Assembly (NCBI GenBank): GCA_942491885.1
Contig: CALOCQ010000002.1
Location: forward strand, 1-64,000
Reading direction: 5' to 3'
Length of the DNA: 64,000 nt
DNA from: CALBPI01 sp942491885
GTDB lineage: Bacteria > Pseudomonadota > Gammaproteobacteria > Steroidobacterales > Woeseiaceae
The translations under genes and the position numbers were made by a program. Of the stretch, positions 55,561-64,000 are shown piece by piece (positions within the stretch are counted from its first letter, which is position 1; every line of letters begins with the position of its first letter). The notes under the pieces are model-generated. The model was not told where the DNA came from, ran no database searches, and worked only from the letters and a program-made list of their open reading frames with translations.

Positions 55561-56189
55561 CAGTTCGTCGCGACCGCTTCCGACTCGAGTCGTTCGATAA
55601 CCGCATCAAGGCTTGTCTTACGAATTTCTTCGTCGATTTCCGCCCGGAAATTACGTACGTAGGAGATACCCTCGATCGTCACATCGTAGACTTTCCAGCC
55701 ATTGTCGCCGCGCTTGATCAGACCGTAATTGACCGGCGCCTGCTCGCCGTTGTCGAGTGTTACCAGCGTGCGGACAGTGGCACGTTTTTCGTCCTGCTCG
55801 CCGCGTGCAGGAAGCACCTCAACGCGGTCTTCACGGAACTCCAGAACACCATCTGCGTAGCGTTGCAGCAACGCGTTGTAAAACGCACTGATGAAGCGGC
55901 GCTTCTGGTCGTCGCTGGCGCCGCGCCAGTGGCGCGCCATCACCAGTCGACCCGCATAGTTGCGATCGAACCTAGGTGCCAGCAGCCCGTCGATAAATGT
56001 GTAGAGTGCCGCGTCGTCCGCCTTGTAGGCGTCGCGTTTGCCGTTTAGCCCGACTTTAAGTTCATCGATTGCGCCATTAATAACAGCAACAGGGGTTGCC
56101 TCATCAGCGGCTTGCACATGCGCGGGGATCATAAGCAGCAAAAGCAGTGCTGCAATTGAAAATTGACGAAACATATTTGAATTACTCAT
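55560..56189 (-). CDS. mlaC: MlaC, periplasmic phospholipid shuttle protein
   Basis: This protein of about 209 residues has the start at ATG 56189 (MSNSNMFRQFSIAALLLLLMIPAHVQA, signal peptide). The mature part has the MlaC pattern: LYTFIDGLLAPRFDRNYAGRLVMARHWRGASDDQKRRFISAFYNALLQRYADGVLEF and GDNGWKVYDVTIEGISYVRNFRAEI. It carries phospholipid between MlaA and the MlaFEDB complex. A longer in-frame upstream extension overlaps mlaD and is unlikely. Confidence 0.94.
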   Translation of the reverse strand: MSNSNMFRQFSIAALLLLLMIPAHVQAADEATPVAVINGAIDELKVGLNGKRDAYKADDAALYTFIDGLLAPRFDRNYAGRLVMARHWRGASDDQKRRFISAFYNALLQRYADGVLEFREDRVEVLPARGEQDEKRATVRTLVTLDNGEQAPVNYGLIKRGDNGWKVYDVTIEGISYVRNFRAEIDEEIRKTSLDAVIERLESEAVATN

Positions 56190-56220
56190 AAATTTGCGTT
56201 CCTGAACAAGCGAACTGAGA

Positions 56221-56682
56221 TCAGTCGTCGCTGCCCGAGTTGACAAGAAATTTACCAATCAGGTTTTCAAGCACGACAGCAGACTGGGTAAACAACACTT
56301 CGCTGTCTTGCTCAAGATAGAGGTCAGAACCGCCCGCCTGCAAGCCGATATACTGCGAGCCCAAGAGCCCGGACGTCAGGATGCTGGCGTCGCTGTCCTC
56401 GGGCAACTGGTCGTAGCGTGCATCAATGCGCAGGGTCACGACGGCATTGAATTGCTGCGGGTCAAAGGTAATCGACTCAACCCGCCCGATCTTCACACCC
56501 GCCATACTGACCGGTGAGCGCACCTTGAGGCCACCGATGTTTTCGAACCGCGCGGTGACATCAAAATAACCGTCATCGAATGTTTGTAGATTGGTGGTTT
56601 GTGTGGTCAGGAAAAACAATGCCGCAAAGCCCAGCGCGACGAATGCCCCTGTACCAATTTCAACCGCTCGTGTCTGTTGCAT
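56221..56682 (-). CDS. mlaD: MlaD, MCE-domain substrate-binding subunit
   Basis: This 153-residue inner-membrane protein has one N-terminal helix (IGTGAFVALGFAALFFLTTQT) and a single periplasmic MCE domain (YFDVTARFENIGGLKVRSPVSMAGVKIGRVESITFDP). A C-terminal helix follows (SAVVLENLIGKFLV) that forms the hydrophobic pore of the hexamer. Phospholipid passes through it to or from MlaC. It starts 12 bases after the mlaE stop. Confidence 0.95.
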   Translation of the reverse strand: MQQTRAVEIGTGAFVALGFAALFFLTTQTTNLQTFDDGYFDVTARFENIGGLKVRSPVSMAGVKIGRVESITFDPQQFNAVVTLRIDARYDQLPEDSDASILTSGLLGSQYIGLQAGGSDLYLEQDSEVLFTQSAVVLENLIGKFLVNSGSDD

Positions 56683-56694
56683 AGCCGTGCGTCC

Positions 56695-57459
56695 TTATCT
56701 GATTGCTACCGCGGTGATCATGAAGTCGAAAACGAGTACGACGACAGCAGTAATCACTACAGTTCTTGTTGTTGCGCGACCGACGCCTTCGGCGGTCGGA
56801 ATTGCGTTGTAACCTTCCCATACGGCGATCAGGCTGGCTGCCACGCCGAATGCGATGCTCTTGATAATGCCCTCGTAGACGTCCGCCATTTCGACGCCGT
56901 CCTGCATCTGAGCCCAAAAAGCGCCACTATCGACGCCCATCAACGGCACCCCGACGACATAGGCGCCGAGTATGCCTATGCTGGTAAATATGGCGACAAG
57001 CAGCGGCATCGACAAGACACCGCCGATAAATCGCGGCACGGCGACGCGCACCACCGGGTCGATCGCCATCATCTCCATCGCCGATAGCTGGTCGGTCGCG
57101 CGCATCAATCCGATCTCGGACGCCAGCGCGGTACCGGCGCGCCCGGCGAACAATAATGCGGTAATAACCGGGCCCAGCTCTTTCATCAGCGACAAGGCGG
57201 AAAACAGGCCAAGCGCATCCTCGGAACCAAAACGCGCCAGGTTGCTAAAACCCTGCAGCCCGATGACCGCGCCGACAAAAAACCCGCAGGTCATGATCAG
57301 CACGAGTGACAACGCGCCGGCGTTGAATACCTGATGGATAATAAGACGCGGGCGCAGGAACAAGCGAGGCGACTCGGCAAGCAGGCGCATGAAAAACAGT
57401 TGCAGCGCGCCGAACGTGCGCAAAAAGCCGCCAAGTGCCGATAGCAGATCACGAATCAC
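56695..57459 (-). CDS. mlaE: MlaE, permease subunit
   Basis: This 254-residue membrane protein has the MlaE/YrbE fold: an N-terminal amphipathic helix and about five transmembrane segments. Conserved stretches are LGPVITALLFAGRAGTALASEIGLMRATDQLSAMEMMAIDPV and GVDSGAFWAQMQDGVEMADVYEGIIKSIAFG. It forms the membrane core of the ABC transporter with MlaF. It overlaps the mlaF stop by 11 bases. Confidence 0.95.
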   Translation of the reverse strand: MIRDLLSALGGFLRTFGALQLFFMRLLAESPRLFLRPRLIIHQVFNAGALSLVLIMTCGFFVGAVIGLQGFSNLARFGSEDALGLFSALSLMKELGPVITALLFAGRAGTALASEIGLMRATDQLSAMEMMAIDPVVRVAVPRFIGGVLSMPLLVAIFTSIGILGAYVVGVPLMGVDSGAFWAQMQDGVEMADVYEGIIKSIAFGVAASLIAVWEGYNAIPTAEGVGRATTRTVVITAVVVLVFDFMITAVAIR

Positions 57460-58276
57460 TGCTTGCTACCTTATCGTCATCGCCCAGCAGCTGGTTCGCA
57501 TAGTCGGGCGCCGGGTAGTGGAACGGAACCGGCCCATCGGCCATGCCGTGCATAAACTGGCGAACCAGCTCGGACGGCGCGTTGCTAAGCTCGTGCGGAC
57601 TACCCGATGCCGCAACCTTGCCATCCGAGATCAGATAGCTCGAGTCGGCAACGGAGCTGATTTCTTCGACATCATGGCTAACCACGATGGAAGATATATC
57701 CAGCGCATCGTTCATACGCCGCACGAGCCTGACGATCACCCCCATCGAAATCGGGTCCAGACCGACGAACGGCTCGTCATAAATAAGTATGCGTGGGTCG
57801 GTTGCCATCGCGCGCGCCAGCGCCACACGCCGCGCCATGCCACCCGAGAGCTCCGCCGGCTGCATGTAGGCCGCACCGCGCAGCCCGACGGCATGCAACT
57901 TTGTCAGCACGATGTGGCGGACAATGCGCTCCGGCAGATCGTAGTGCTCGCGCAGCGGGAACGCGACATTTTCAAACACGTTAAAATCGGTCAGCAACGC
58001 GCCATTTTGAAACAACATGCCGATCTTGCGACGCATCCTGTAGAGGTCCGGGCGACGCATCTCGGCCAGCCATTCCTCATCGACACGGATACGCCCGCGA
58101 TCCGGCACCAACTGACCCGTGATCAGGCGCAGCAGGGTCGTTTTCCCCGTCCCGCTTGGCCCCATAATCGCGGTCACCTCGCCACGCTTGATGCCGAGAT
58201 TCAGGCCATCAAAGATCAGGCGGCTGCCACGGGCATAGTGCAGGTCTTCGATTTCGACGATGTATTCAGAATCCAT
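57449..58276 (-). CDS. mlaF: MlaF, ABC ATPase subunit
   Basis: This 275-residue ATPase has Walker A GPSGTGKTTL (about 38), signature LSGGMARRVALARAMA (about 143), Walker B ILIYDEPFVGLDP (about 162) and switch His in VVSHDVEEI. The C-terminal extension is the MlaF handle that interacts with MlaB and the neighbouring subunit. It is the first gene of mlaFEDCB. The 234-base gap to the divergent suf regulator must contain its promoter. Confidence 0.95.
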   Translation of the reverse strand: MDSEYIVEIEDLHYARGSRLIFDGLNLGIKRGEVTAIMGPSGTGKTTLLRLITGQLVPDRGRIRVDEEWLAEMRRPDLYRMRRKIGMLFQNGALLTDFNVFENVAFPLREHYDLPERIVRHIVLTKLHAVGLRGAAYMQPAELSGGMARRVALARAMATDPRILIYDEPFVGLDPISMGVIVRLVRRMNDALDISSIVVSHDVEEISSVADSSYLISDGKVAASGSPHELSNAPSELVRQFMHGMADGPVPFHYPAPDYANQLLGDDDKVASSDS

Positions 58277-58451
58277 AAAATCTCTGACCGCGCTACGAGA
58301 TAAAAACTCACAGCGAATTAGTCATATATGTTGTATTTTTGCAACGCACTTGGCGTCATTTTCAAGCGCTTAGGACAGCTTGTGGCGCGCGATGTTCACA
58401 TTTGTCGGCATTATAGCAACAGCCTGTGCCTTACCACGCAATTATCTCGGC

Positions 58452-58480
58452 TTGGTTTTAAGCCCAAACAGGACTAAAAT
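58452..58480 (+). promoter_or_regulatory. Candidate sigma-70 promoter for the suf operon
   Basis: TTGGTT (58452-58457) and TAAAAT (58475-58480) are separated by 17 bases and lie about 30 bases before the regulator start. A partly palindromic ATGGTACCAATTG directly downstream (58479 onward) could be the operator of the encoded Rrf2-type regulator. Confidence 0.5.
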
Positions 58481-58510
58481 GGTACCAATTGAGAGACAGG
58501 AGATGGACAA

Positions 58511-59005
58511 GTGTTGCGAATCAGCAAGATGACCGACTACGGCACGTTAGTTCTGTCCGAGTTAAACCATGACAACGAGGCGCCCACCAGCGCCAATCAG
58601 ATCGCCGTTCGCACCGGCGTCGGCGCGGCGACGGTGAGCAAGCTGCTTAAGTCGCTGACGCGCGCCGAACTGGTGCGCTCGCGGCGCGGCAGTGCCGGTG
58701 GCTATTCGTTGGCGCGCTCCGCCAGCGACATTAGCGCCGCGCAGATTATTGATGCCATCGAAGGCCCGGTAGCGATCACAGAGTGTTCGTCCGCCAGCCA
58801 GAGTTGTGACCTGCTGTCTGTCTGTGGCGTCGGCAGCGCCTGGCAGAAAATCAACGGCGCAATCCGCACGGCCCTCGACTCAATCAGCCTTGATGACCTG
58901 AAAACCGGCCGCAATATTCCGGAGACGCTACCTCTAATGCCCGTCACGCTTCACCACCGACCGGCCACCGTACGGCACACCCTGCCCCCGAAGGACAACC
59001 ACTAA
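58511..59005 (+). CDS. Rrf2-family Fe-S regulator of the SUF system
   Basis: This 164-residue regulator begins with GTG 58511, with a good AGGAGA site in front. The winged helix (MTDYGTLVLSELNHD, TGVGAATVSKLLKSLTRAELVRSRRGSAGGYSLAR) is followed by a cysteine cluster CSSASQSCDLLSVC at about 97-110 that would hold a [2Fe-2S] cluster. The family is annotated as SUF system regulator in Gammaproteobacteria. It lies two bases before sufB, so it should auto-regulate the operon in response to iron-sulfur status. Confidence 0.88.
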   Translation: MLRISKMTDYGTLVLSELNHDNEAPTSANQIAVRTGVGAATVSKLLKSLTRAELVRSRRGSAGGYSLARSASDISAAQIIDAIEGPVAITECSSASQSCDLLSVCGVGSAWQKINGAIRTALDSISLDDLKTGRNIPETLPLMPVTLHHRPATVRHTLPPKDNH

Positions 59006-59006
59006 C

Positions 59007-60455
59007 ATGAGCACCAGCAACGCTGACGTCCAGAAATTCGTCGACCAGAAGTACAAGCACGGCTTCGTCACCGACATCGAATCCGACACATTCCCGCCGG
59101 GCCTCGACGAGTCCGTCGTGCGGGCAATCTCTGCCAAGAAGGGCGAGCCGGAATTCATGCTTGAGTGGCGACTGAAAGCCTTTCGCATCTGGCAGGAAAT
59201 GTCGGAGCCGGAATGGGCGCATGTCGATTATCCGAAAATCGACTACAACGCCATCTCCTACTTTTCTGCGCCGAAGAAAGACGAAGACAAGCCGCAAAGC
59301 CTCGACGAGGTCGATCCGAAACTGCTCGAGACCTACGACAAGCTGGGCATCCCCCTGCACGAGCGCGCGCGACTCGCCGGGGTCGCCGTCGATGCGGTGT
59401 TCGACAGCGTGTCCGTCACGACGACATTCCGCGACAAGCTGGCTGAATCCGGCGTTATATTCTGTTCGTTTTCGGAAGCGGTACGCGAGCACCCGGAACT
59501 GATCAAAAAATATCTCGGCACTGTGGTGCCGCAGCGCGACAATTATTTCGCCGCGCTGAACTCGGCAGTATTCAGTGACGGCTCGTTCGTCTACATCCCT
59601 AAAGGCGTGCGCTGCCCGATGGAGCTGTCGACCTATTTCCGTATCAATGAAGTGAACACCGGCCAGTTCGAGCGCACGTTAATCATCGCCGATGAAGGTG
59701 CGCACGTCAGCTACCTCGAAGGCTGTACCGCGCCGATGCGCGATGAGAATCAGCTGCATGCGGCGGTGGTTGAGCTGGTGACACTTGATGATGCCGAGAT
59801 CAAATACTCGACGGTGCAGAACTGGTACCCCGGCGATGAGAACGGCAAAGGCGGCATTTACAATTTCGTCACCAAGCGCGGTGACTGTCGCGGTGAGAAT
59901 TCGAAGATTTCATGGACGCAGGTCGAAACCGGCTCGGCGATCACGTGGAAATACCCCAGCTGCGTCCTGCGCGGTAATAATTCCGTCGGCGAATTCTACT
60001 CGGTCGCCGTTACTAACAACCGCCAGCAAGCGGACACCGGCACGAAGATGATTCATATCGGTGAGAACACGCGCAGTACGATCGTGTCGAAAGGCATTTC
60101 GGCAGGTAAGGCGCAGCAGTCCTACCGCGGACTGGTCAAAGTCATGCCGCAAGCCAAAGGTGCGCGCAACTTCACGCAGTGCGATTCGTTGCTGATCGGC
60201 AAGGAATGCGGCGCACACACCTTCCCGTATATGGAAGTCAAAAATGCCAGCGCACAGATAGAACACGAGGCGACGACGTCGCGTATCGGCGACGACCAGC
60301 TGTTCTATTGCCGCCAGCGCGGCATTGGCGAGGAAGATGCCGTGAACCTGATCGTTAACGGCTTCTGCAAAGACGTATTTCGTGAACTACCGATGGAATT
60401 TGCCGTCGAGGCGCAGGCGCTTTTGAACGTCAGCCTTGAAGGCGCAGTGGGATAA
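59007..60455 (+). CDS. sufB: SufB, Fe-S cluster scaffold subunit
   Basis: This 482-residue cytosolic protein has typical blocks: YKHGFVTDIESDTFPPGLDESVVRAIS near the start, SDGSFVYIPKGVRCPMELSTYFRIN, HVSYLEGCTAPMRDENQLHAAVVEL, and the C-terminal SRIGDDQLFYCRQRGIGEEDAVNLIVNGFCKDV with the conserved Cys region. It assembles nascent clusters in the SufBC2D complex using sulfur from SufS-SufU. Second gene of the operon. Confidence 0.97.
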   Translation: MSTSNADVQKFVDQKYKHGFVTDIESDTFPPGLDESVVRAISAKKGEPEFMLEWRLKAFRIWQEMSEPEWAHVDYPKIDYNAISYFSAPKKDEDKPQSLDEVDPKLLETYDKLGIPLHERARLAGVAVDAVFDSVSVTTTFRDKLAESGVIFCSFSEAVREHPELIKKYLGTVVPQRDNYFAALNSAVFSDGSFVYIPKGVRCPMELSTYFRINEVNTGQFERTLIIADEGAHVSYLEGCTAPMRDENQLHAAVVELVTLDDAEIKYSTVQNWYPGDENGKGGIYNFVTKRGDCRGENSKISWTQVETGSAITWKYPSCVLRGNNSVGEFYSVAVTNNRQQADTGTKMIHIGENTRSTIVSKGISAGKAQQSYRGLVKVMPQAKGARNFTQCDSLLIGKECGAHTFPYMEVKNASAQIEHEATTSRIGDDQLFYCRQRGIGEEDAVNLIVNGFCKDVFRELPMEFAVEAQALLNVSLEGAVG

Positions 60456-60457
60456 GA

Positions 60458-61219
60458 ATGATGACAATGTTGGAAATTAAAGATCTGCACGCGAGCGTCG
60501 CGAATACATCGATTCTCAAGGGACTTTCGCTGAGCGTTAACGCCGGCGAGGTTCATGCGATCATGGGCCCTAACGGCTCGGGCAAGAGCACGCTGGCCAA
60601 CGTATTGGCCGGCCGCGACGAATATACCGTCACCGGTGGGTCGGTGTCGCTCGACGGCAAAGACCTGCTCGACATGGAGCCGGAAGAACGCGCGCATGCC
60701 GGCGTCTTTCTGGCCTTCCAGTACCCCGTTGAGATTCCAGGGGTCAACAACACCTATCTGCTGCGCGCGGCATTGAACGCCATTCGCGAAGCACGCGGTG
60801 AGCCCGAAATCAGCGCCGTCGATTTTATGAAGCTCGCACGTGAGAAAATGAAGCTGATGGAAATGGACCCCGGCTTTCTGAACCGTGGCGTCAACGAGGG
60901 CTTCTCCGGCGGCGAGAAAAAACGCAACGAAATATTCCAGATGAGCGTGCTTGAACCGACACTGTGCTTGCTGGACGAGACCGATTCGGGCCTCGACATT
61001 GATGCACTCAAGGTCGTCGCTCGCGGTGTCAACGCGCTGCGCGCGGACAACCGTGCGTTTGTCATGGTGACCCACTATCAGCGTCTGCTCGACTATATCG
61101 AACCGGACTTCGTCCACGTACTCGCCGGCGGCCGTATCATCCGCTCGGGCGACAAGACGTTAGCGCTGGAGCTCGAGGAACGCGGCTATGACTGGCTGCT
61201 CGAGGAAGCTGCCGCATGA
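60458..61219 (+). CDS. sufC: SufC, ATPase subunit
   Basis: This 253-residue ABC-type ATPase has Walker A GPNGSGKSTLANVLAG, the SufC-specific signature FSGGEKKRNEI, Walker B LCLLDETDSGLDIDAL and VTHYQRLLDYI. It drives conformational change of the SufB-SufD scaffold. It is separated from sufB by two bases and overlaps sufD by four (ATGA). Confidence 0.97.
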   Translation: MMTMLEIKDLHASVANTSILKGLSLSVNAGEVHAIMGPNGSGKSTLANVLAGRDEYTVTGGSVSLDGKDLLDMEPEERAHAGVFLAFQYPVEIPGVNNTYLLRAALNAIREARGEPEISAVDFMKLAREKMKLMEMDPGFLNRGVNEGFSGGEKKRNEIFQMSVLEPTLCLLDETDSGLDIDALKVVARGVNALRADNRAFVMVTHYQRLLDYIEPDFVHVLAGGRIIRSGDKTLALELEERGYDWLLEEAAA

Positions 61220-62481
61220 ATCTGGCTCCGCTCACAACCGCATTCGACAAGCGCACTCGCAGCGCATCGCAACGCGCCGCACTTGACGCCCTGGTCGCCG
61301 ATGGCTTCCCGACGCGGCGCGACGAACTGTGGAAATACACACGCAGCGAACCGTTGGCAGAGTTCGCACTGCGCGCGCTTTCGGTCAGCCCGTCGTCGGC
61401 TGCGGACAAACAAAACACCACCGAAGAGATCAACACCCTGCTCGCCCCCTACGGCGATGTCGGGGTGCTGGCTTTTGTCGACGGTATGCTCGACGCGAGA
61501 CTGACCCGCCTGCCTGAGGGCGTATCGCTTAACGCCGATGAGTCCAACGAGACCGTCAGCGAAACAGGTCCTGCACAAGCGCTGGGGCTGTTGAACCAGG
61601 CGTTTCCGAGTGCTGCCATTGCACTCGCTGTCGCGCAGGATGCCGACGTTAGCCGGCCGCTGCATATCGTCCACCGCGTCACCGGGCCGGACGCCCTGTC
61701 GCAGGTTCGCCTGTCGATTCGGTTGGCGGCAAACGCGCGCCTCACGGTCATCGAGCATTTCGACGATACAGCCGAGCATGCGCAAATGCACAACACGGTG
61801 CTGAACGCCCACGTCGGGCGTGCGGCGCAATTGCGGCTGCGCCGGATGCAGTCCCTGCATCAGAGCGCCCTGCAGGTCACGCGGATCGACGCCGCTATAG
61901 AGGCAGACGCATCTTTGGACACACTGACACTCGATATCGGCGCCGCATTGGTGCGTAACGACCTGAACGTCAAGCTGCTTGGAGAGGACGCCAGCGTCAC
62001 CATGCGTGGCATCTACCTCGGCAACGGCAAGCAACACATCGATAACCACACACGCGTCGATCACGTGGCGAAGAACACCACCAGCGTCGAAGACTACCGC
62101 GGCATCCTGCGTGACAGCTGCCGCTGCGTATTCAACGGCAAGGTCATGGTGCATGAAGGCGCGGATGGCACCGATGCGGCGCAGTCCAACCCGAATCTGT
62201 TGCTCAGCGACAACGCGGAAATCGACACCAAGCCCGAATTGGAAATCTACGCCGACGACGTTAAGTGTTCACACGGCGCAACCGTCGGGCAGATCGACGA
62301 GAAGTCGTTATTCTATCTTCGCTCGCGCGGCATTGATGAACCGACCGCGGTGCAATTGCTGACCTATGCATTTTGTCGTGAGGCGCTGGTTGCCATAGAC
62401 AGTGACGCATTGCGGATGCAGATGGAGCGCATGGTTGCTGAACAAATACCCGATTTCTCTGCTTTGGAATTGATTACATGA
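61216..62481 (+). CDS. sufD: SufD, Fe-S cluster assembly subunit
   Basis: This 421-residue SufB paralogue has a helical N-terminus (SASQRAALDALVADGFPTRRDELWKYT) and beta-helix core (HNTVLNAHVGRAAQLRLRRMQ, RGIYLGNGKQHIDNHTRVDH). The C-terminal block is CSHGATVGQIDEKSLFYLRSRGIDEPTAVQLL, with the conserved His at the SufB-SufD interface. It binds SufC and probably helps iron entry. Four-base overlap with sufC and with sufS. Confidence 0.96.
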   Translation: MNLAPLTTAFDKRTRSASQRAALDALVADGFPTRRDELWKYTRSEPLAEFALRALSVSPSSAADKQNTTEEINTLLAPYGDVGVLAFVDGMLDARLTRLPEGVSLNADESNETVSETGPAQALGLLNQAFPSAAIALAVAQDADVSRPLHIVHRVTGPDALSQVRLSIRLAANARLTVIEHFDDTAEHAQMHNTVLNAHVGRAAQLRLRRMQSLHQSALQVTRIDAAIEADASLDTLTLDIGAALVRNDLNVKLLGEDASVTMRGIYLGNGKQHIDNHTRVDHVAKNTTSVEDYRGILRDSCRCVFNGKVMVHEGADGTDAAQSNPNLLLSDNAEIDTKPELEIYADDVKCSHGATVGQIDEKSLFYLRSRGIDEPTAVQLLTYAFCREALVAIDSDALRMQMERMVAEQIPDFSALELIT

Positions 62482-63734
62482 GCGCACGTGCCACAGACAT
62501 TCAGGACGACGACTTCGAACGCGAGATGCAGGCGTTGCGGCAGGACTTTCCGATCCTCGACCAGCAGGTAAACGGCAAGCCGCTGGCGTTTCTCGATAGC
62601 GCAGCGTCGTCGCAGCGCGCGCAACCCGTCATCGACGCGATGTTGTACTACGAGACCCACGACCACGCGAACGTGCACCGCGGCGTGCACACGCTGAGTC
62701 AACGCGCCACGGCCAGCTACGAAGGAGCGCGCGAGAAAGTACGTGCGTTTATCAACGCCGCTAGCGAGCGCGAGATCATTTTCACGCGCGGCGCGACAGA
62801 AGGCATAAACCTGGTCGCCAACTGTTTCGCCGCCGGCCGGCTTTCCGCCGGGGACGAGATCGTCGTGACCCACCTGGAGCACCACGCCAACATCGTGCCG
62901 TGGCAAATGATCTGCGAACGCACCGGGGCTGTGCTCAAAGTCGCACATGTCGAGGACGACGGCTCGGTACGCCCGGAATCGGTTACCAGCCTGTTCAACG
63001 AGCGCACGCAACTGTTGGCGATCAGCGCCGTCTCCAATGCATTGGGCACCATTCTGCCGCTCGATCAGATCATTCCCGAGGCCAAAGCGCGCGACATACC
63101 CGTGCTGGTCGACGGCGCACAAGCAGTGCCTCACCAATCGGTCGACGTGCAGGCGCTGGGCGCGGACTTTTTCGTTTTTTCTGCCCACAAGATTACCGGG
63201 CCGACCGGAATCGGCGTGCTATGGGGCCGCGAAGCGTTGCTGGAGGCGATGCCGCCATGGCAGGGCGGCGGTGACATGATTGAGACCGTCAGCTTCGAGG
63301 GCACCACCTACAACGAACTCCCTTACAAATTCGAGGCCGGCACACCGAATATTACCGGCGCGGTCGGGCTTGGCGCCGCAGTCGACTACCTGAGCGGCAT
63401 CGGCATGTCACGCATTGCGCGCTATGAAGACCTGTTGCTGCAATACCTGACGTCGCAGCTGGAAGACGAGGGCGATATCCGCATCGTCGGCACCGCCGCC
63501 CACAAGGCTGCCGTGGTCTCGTTCCTGATGCGCGATGTGCACCCGCATGATCTGGGCACCATCGTAGACCACGAAGGCGTCGCGGTTCGCACCGGCCATC
63601 ATTGCGCGATGCCGATCATGCAACGCTTCGATGTCCCGGGGACCGCGCGCGCATCGCTGGCGTTCTATAACAACCGCGACGACATCGATGCCTTGATTCG
63701 ATCGCTGGCGACGGTAAGGAAGCTGTTTCATTGA
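62478..63734 (+). CDS. sufS: SufS, type II cysteine desulfurase
   Basis: This 418-residue PLP enzyme removes sulfur from cysteine. Motifs: LDSAASSQRAQPVIDAM, HRGVHTLSQRAT, THLEHHANIVPW, DGAQAVPHQSVDVQ, the PLP lysine in FFVFSAHKITGPTG and the active-site cysteine in VRTGHHCAMPIMQRF. The long loop pattern is that of SufS, not IscS. It hands persulfide to SufU, encoded next with a four-base overlap. Confidence 0.97.
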   Translation: MSARATDIQDDDFEREMQALRQDFPILDQQVNGKPLAFLDSAASSQRAQPVIDAMLYYETHDHANVHRGVHTLSQRATASYEGAREKVRAFINAASEREIIFTRGATEGINLVANCFAAGRLSAGDEIVVTHLEHHANIVPWQMICERTGAVLKVAHVEDDGSVRPESVTSLFNERTQLLAISAVSNALGTILPLDQIIPEAKARDIPVLVDGAQAVPHQSVDVQALGADFFVFSAHKITGPTGIGVLWGREALLEAMPPWQGGGDMIETVSFEGTTYNELPYKFEAGTPNITGAVGLGAAVDYLSGIGMSRIARYEDLLLQYLTSQLEDEGDIRIVGTAAHKAAVVSFLMRDVHPHDLGTIVDHEGVAVRTGHHCAMPIMQRFDVPGTARASLAFYNNRDDIDALIRSLATVRKLFH

Positions 63735-64000
63735 GCAGTACTGACCTGCAAGCGTTATACCGCGACCAAGTGTTAAAGCACTCGCGCGCGCCGAAGCATT
63801 TCCGGCGTATCGACAACGCCGATCATGAAGTGGTCGGCAACAACCCGTTGTGCGGCGACAGTCTGCGCGTCTATGTTGCGATGCACGACGAACTGATTGA
63901 AGACATCGCTTTCGAGGGCAGCGGCTGTGCAATCAGCGTTGCCTCGGCGTCGATGATGACCGAGATGCTACACGGCCAACCGCGTGAACAAGCTTTGCAA
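63731..64000 (+). CDS. sufU: SufU-type iron-sulfur assembly protein, truncated by the window edge
   Basis: The frame begins at TTG 63731, overlapping the sufS stop (TTGA), and reads LQALYRDQVLKHSRAPKHFRR, NNPLCGDSLRVYV and FEGSGCAISVASASMMTEML. The Cys in NPLCGD and GSGCAIS are the first two zinc/iron ligand positions of the SufU/IscU fold. The third ligand and the end lie beyond the edge. The SUF-type NifU annotation fits. In SUF systems SufU acts as a zinc-dependent sulfur acceptor for SufS. Confidence 0.93.
   Translation, partial: MSSTDLQALYRDQVLKHSRAPKHFRRIDNADHEVVGNNPLCGDSLRVYVAMHDELIEDIAFEGSGCAISVASASMMTEMLHGQPREQALQ

Noticed and set aside
57389..58303. 304-codon plus-strand frame over mlaF
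   Set aside because: Antisense shadow of mlaF. The composition is His/Arg-rich and it lacks a ribosome binding site.
61186..62154. 322-codon minus-strand frame over sufD
   Set aside because: Antisense to sufD, which is intact and coupled to its neighbours. The product has no recognisable domain.

Overview
The window looks like a composite metagenomic contig rather than one continuous chromosome. Bases 1 to about 6590 carry genes of an actinobacterial type: acyl-CoA carboxylase alpha chain, DUF2269 membrane protein, agmatinase, SCP2 protein, acyl-CoA dehydrogenase, SnoaL-like protein, a small CxxC protein and a metallo-beta-lactamase/rhodanese protein. The codon usage is very GC-rich, and the protein styles recall Thermoleophilia/Solirubrobacter-like bacteria. 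From about 6591 the sequence switches abruptly to a gammaproteobacterium. A ribBA gene is cut off in mid-domain, exactly where a terminator-like hairpin of the first organism ends. The gene content of the right-hand part (mla, suf, bepA, gcvR-bcp, TorF porin, membrane-anchored FlgO/TolB-like TPR proteins, sulfatase, TonB receptor) fits a marine or sediment gammaproteobacterium, perhaps Woeseiaceae-like. That last placement is inference.

Sequence quality also changes along the window. Most genes between 1 and about 16.6 kb are broken by single-base frameshifts in otherwise well conserved families, which is the signature of indel errors rather than decay. Between 10.93 and 11.33 kb there are long homopolymers and no clean gene. 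From about 16.7 kb onward the reading frames are intact.

Layout of the gammaproteobacterial part: 6.6-10.9 kb, minus-strand glyA-nrdR-ribD-ribE-ribBA operon; 11.3-13.0 kb, ettA; 13.3-18.1 kb, a small unknown, purL and a DUF1820 gene; 18.3-24.3 kb, an orphan type VI FHA protein (TagH-like), a TolB-like/TPR membrane protein, an M19 dipeptidase, DUF2165 and a Bax-like glucosaminidase; 24.3-31.6 kb, TorF porin, LtaS-like phosphotransferase, a two-component system, a sulfatase, DUF1330 and an FKBP isomerase; 31.8-34.8 kb, a succinate-semialdehyde dehydrogenase coupled to a ThDP enzyme, plausibly a 2-oxoglutarate decarboxylase bypass of the TCA cycle; 35.0-42.4 kb, two paralogous immunity-like proteins, each behind a short tail of the same lost upstream gene, with a second TolB-like/TPR protein and a DUF2339 giant membrane protein between them.

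The stretch 42.5-50.2 kb is a sucrose locus: fructokinase, GPH/MFS transporter, sucrose phosphorylase, TonB-dependent receptor and a LacI regulator with two palindromic operators in the divergent promoter. Sucrose would cross the outer membrane through the receptor and the inner membrane through the transporter. The phosphorylase would split it to glucose-1-phosphate and fructose, and the kinase would phosphorylate the fructose. Then follow tRNA-Ser(GGA) with a truncated tandem copy, a small lipoprotein, dapA, gcvR, bcp, bepA, mlaA convergent with mlaFEDCB, and an Rrf2 regulator-sufBCDSU operon that runs off the right edge.

The most interesting biology is the pair of immunity-like cassettes. 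One is bracketed by short direct repeats of the tRNA-Ser 3' end, as if a toxin-immunity element had inserted and then lost its toxin. The other notable points are the 2-oxoglutarate decarboxylase/SSADH-like pair and the orphan TagH-like protein.
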